The notes beneath the pieces were generated by a model that did no database searches, had not been told where the DNA came from, and was given only the letters and a program-made list of their open reading frames with translations. A stretch of 6,822 nt of DNA from CAVPRW01 sp046727435 [NCBI: bacterium] (GTDB lineage: Bacteria > Tectomicrobia > Entotheonellia > J063), in NCBI GenBank assembly GCA_046727435.1, contig JBKPCR010000501.1, forward strand, positions 1 to 6,822. The letters are read 5' to 3'. The position numbers and the translations under genes were made by a program. Positions 5,131 through 6,822 of the stretch are shown here, one piece after another. How positions within the stretch are numbered: position 1 is the first letter of the stretch; each line of letters starts with the position of its first letter.

Positions 5131-5891
5131 ATATCAAAATCGTATTGCCATCCAGAGAGATTTTGAAGACCTCCAAGGGCTTCGAGATATCGTCCATATT
5201 GTTAGTTTTGTTAGTGGTAATAAACTTATCTTATATGGGTTTATAGGAAATACCATATCCAATATTGAAAATCCAAGAGACATTTTAAATAAGATTTTCG
5301 GAATCATGAAGATAAATGATCTATTATTATTCGAAGCACAAGTTGTTAATGGAGATCATTTTACAAAGATGAATTACATAAAGCTGCTAGAGAAGAGTAT
5401 AAAAGTAAGGCGTTTACAGAGCTTGCTACAAGCGCACGAAACAATACGCAAACTTACCTATTACTACGGATGACGAAAAGTCATACGACGTGGAATCATA
5501 TGATGATACAGATTATTTCGTGAAAAACTATTCTGAGAGTGGTGATCCTGTATTAACGGTAGATTGCCATTATATTAATCAAACGAACCAGACGATAAAG
5601 ATCCAGATCGTTCCTCTTAGGGGAGAAATTGCTTTTCAACCAGGCGACAAAATCAGGTTATACAAGTCTAGGAAGTGGACAAAAAACTCTCTTCTAAAGC
5701 TAGTAAGCTTACACGGATTTGAAGTATTCAAAGAAGTGGACGAATCCGCTGAAGAACTAGAACACCTGCCAGAGCCAGTTTTTGGAGGTGATGGGACTGG
5801 ATTTATGACTCTTTTGCTCCGCAAACACACAGAAGAAAGTTGGGTTGCAAAAAGTGATAAGAGCTCGTCGAGGACTCTCAACACGCTCTAA
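5131..5891 (+). pseudogene. Broken EgtD-like SAM-dependent methyltransferase (C-terminal part)
   Basis: Three successive frames assemble into one methyltransferase tail of about 250 residues. Frame A (to about 5362) has R-D-F-E-D-L, then L-I-L-Y-G-F-I-G-N-T-I-S-N-I-E-N and I-N-D-L-L-L-F-E-A-Q, matching the F-x-G-N-T-x-x-N and D-x-L-L segments of the EgtD/Methyltransf_33 family (PF10017). Frame B (5362 to about 5454) gives Y-K-D-E-L-H-K-A-A-R-E-E-Y. Frame C (from 5454 to the TAA at 5889-5891) gives R-G-E-I-A-F-Q-P-G-D-K-I-R-L-Y-K-S-R-K-W-T, H-G-F-E-V-F and G-T-G-F-M-T-L-L-L, the family's C-terminal signature. Adding one T to the T4 run at 5359-5362 and one to TT at 5454-5455 restores a single frame. 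The N-terminal SAM-binding half is missing at the TIR junction. GC content is about 33% (140 of 420 bases, 5161-5580), against 58% in a 60-base sample of the GlcG-like gene, so the gene is probably foreign. Substrate unknown; a true histidine methyltransferase role is not shown. Confidence 0.68.
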
Positions 5892-6150
5892 GAAGCCGTA
5901 AGGAACTTGAGGGAATAAAGGGGAGCGGCATTGACCTCGCTAGACGTGATTCACGCCATGAAACTCGGCGTTGGCGTGATGTTGGCTAATCCGTATTAAA
6001 AGATCCACCGTCGGGATGGTGCTCGCTCCCCACAATGCCACAAGGTCTCAGGAATCGCGCCGAGGGGAAATTTAGCCCGCCGGAGGATGCTAACCCGAAA
6101 CCACCCATAGACGGTGAGCGGCGACGATATCAAGGTGGTTTTCCGCAGGG
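5892..6150. other. Non-coding stretch after the methyltransferase relic
   Basis: No gene was recognised in these 259 nt. GC content rises again towards the chromosomal level. The one clear structure is an 8-bp inverted repeat at 5951-5979, listed separately. Confidence 0.45.
5951..5979. other. 8-bp inverted repeat
   Basis: TCACGCCA (5951-5958) and TGGCGTGA (5972-5979) form a perfect 8-bp stem with a 13-nt loop, 60 nt downstream of the methyltransferase stop. No T-run follows. It may be an old 3'-end stem or an end of the foreign segment. Confidence 0.3.
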
Positions 6151-6363
6151 CTATAACAGTACACGTCCCTGGGGTGCTTTCCTCCGAATAATGGTGTCGG
6201 CGTCGATCAAGTCAAAATGCTCTCCCCAGCGTTGAGCGCGGGGATTGAAGACGGAAACCGTGGCTCGACTCTCTGAATCGAGGGCCTCCTGCCGGTTGGT
6301 CTTTTTTACGATGGTCTCGTAAACTATAGGTGCAAGTATCCTCAGAGGACATTTCCACCGCAC
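6151..6363 (-). pseudogene. Remnant of an HNH endonuclease (C-terminal tail)
   Basis: The minus-strand frame from about 6306 down to the TAG at 6151-6153 reads K-K-T-N, L-D-S-E-S, V-F-N-P-R-A-Q-R-W-G-E-H-F and then A-P-Q-G-R-V. This follows the tail of a common HNH endonuclease family (H-K-G-x-N-L ... L-D-P-E-S-G ... L-F-N-P-R-x-x-x-W-x-E-H-F ... T-P-x-G-R-A). The catalytic HNH histidines and the zinc cysteines lie upstream of this tail in the family and are absent here: the codons before K-K-T-N do not match and the frame has no good start (GTG at 6363, no ribosome binding site). The final G-R-A-T-V-x-x-L end is also cut short. It is oriented against the TIR/methyltransferase remnants and stops 35 nt short of the amidohydrolase stop codon. 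Confidence 0.6.
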
Positions 6364-6398
6364 GCCCCAGAGCGCTTACGCCACCATCTGTGGTGCCG

Positions 6399-6822
6399 CT
6401 AATGGTCCAGGCGGTAGACGCGCGCCGCCGTGTCGTGGAACAGCTTGGCCTTCTCGTCCGCCGAGCAGCCAGAGGTCAGGCGCTTGAACGCGTTCCATAG
6501 CACAAGGTAGCTGCAGCTCGCCTTATCTACGGGAAAATTCGACTCGAACATGCAGCGGTCCACCCCAAATTGCTCCAGCATGTATTCGTAATAGTGCCGG
6601 GTGGCGTCCACGAGGTCCTGGCTGCTGGGCGGGCGCGACTTCTCATGCCAGTCAAAGCCGTTCACCTCCATGTTGATCCCACCCAGCTTGGCCACGACGT
6701 TGGGGCAGGTGGCCAACTCGGCCACGTGGGCGCGCCACTGCGCGAACACCTCTTTGGCTTTGCCGGCATAGGGGCCGATGCCGATGGGCCCGCCAAAATG
6801 ATCGAGGATGATCGTGGTGTTG
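6399..6822 (-). CDS. Amidohydrolase-2 family metal-dependent hydrolase (C-terminal part, runs in from window edge)
   Basis: The frame is open from the window edge to the TAG at 6399-6401, giving the last 140 residues. The internal GTG at 6749 is only a codon of the longer gene. It starts in I-I-L-D-H-F-G-G-P (fragment residues 4-12), the conserved late strand of PF04909 TIM-barrel hydrolases, and contains V-V-A-K-L-G-G-I-N (about 42-50). It then has C-M-F-E-S-N-F-P-V-D-K (about 90-100), the family's last active-site strand; the Asn where many relatives have Asp (S-D-x-P) is typical of one large subfamily. It ends with W-N-A-F-K-R and E-K-A-K-L-F-H-D-T-A-A-R-V-Y-R-L, the standard C-terminal helix. 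Such enzymes hydrolyse or decarboxylate cyclic and aromatic acids or lactones; the substrate cannot be told from this fragment. The gene appears healthy and marks the end of the decayed region. Confidence 0.88.
   Translation of the reverse strand, partial: NTTIILDHFGGPIGIGPYAGKAKEVFAQWRAHVAELATCPNVVAKLGGINMEVNGFDWHEKSRPPSSQDLVDATRHYYEYMLEQFGVDRCMFESNFPVDKASCSYLVLWNAFKRLTSGCSADEKAKLFHDTAARVYRLDH

Noticed and set aside
5359-5456. Programmed ribosomal frameshifting in the methyltransferase
   Set aside because: Two shifts within 100 nt, no recognised slippery heptamer with a downstream structure, and a missing N-terminal half all fit decay better.
4101-6031. GCTCGCTCCCC occurs at 4101-4111 and again at 6021-6031, flanking the decayed block like direct repeats
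   Set aside because: Several 11-base direct matches are expected by chance in a 6.8-kb window, and the flanks of the two copies do not match.

Overview
The window looks like a piece of chromosome from a moderately GC-rich, free-living Gram-negative-type bacterium. It has a signal-peptide-bearing c-type cytochrome, a lipobox lipoprotein and strong Shine-Dalgarno sites. The mix of a heme-binding-motif protein with a carboxypeptidase-regulatory-like domain, a Uma2 endonuclease, a BON lipoprotein, a CCCTTTG-T-CAAAGGG dispersed repeat and an amidohydrolase recalls uncultured soil or sediment lineages such as NC10/Rokubacteria or Nitrospirota. That assignment is a low-confidence impression: no rRNA or marker gene is present.

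Layout. 1-710 (minus, cut by the window edge): exported protein with a regulatory-like beta-sandwich domain and one CxxCH heme site. 711-1175: non-coding, with a fold-back dispersed repeat at about 1050-1086. 1176-1721 (plus): intact Uma2-family PD-(D/E)XK protein. 1794-2321 (minus): membrane-bound metal-dependent hydrolase of the YdjM/DUF457 type. 2322-2704: non-coding but rich in stem-loops with competing pairings. 2705-3025 (minus): small BON-domain lipoprotein. 3026-3660: no gene seen. 3661-4077 (plus): GlcG/HbpS-like (DUF336) protein. 6399-6822 (minus, cut by the window edge): C-terminal part of an amidohydrolase-2 enzyme.

The unusual part is 4080-6370, a graveyard of mobile and conflict-type gene remnants between two ordinary metabolic genes. 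In order it holds: (i) the C-terminal HNH end of a group II intron reverse transcriptase/maturase, frameshifted; (ii) the first 56 residues of a TIR-domain protein with a good ribosome binding site; (iii) abutting it, an AT-rich (about one third GC over the part counted) C-terminal piece of an EgtD-like SAM-dependent methyltransferase, broken by two apparent single-base deletions; (iv) on the other strand, the tail of an HNH endonuclease. The simplest reading is that a TIR gene and an EgtD-like methyltransferase gene once sat in the same orientation (or were one fused gene), that a deletion joined the TIR head to the methyltransferase tail, and that the locus then decayed.

The genes do not form one obvious pathway. 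No tRNA, rRNA, CRISPR array or complete insertion sequence was recognised.
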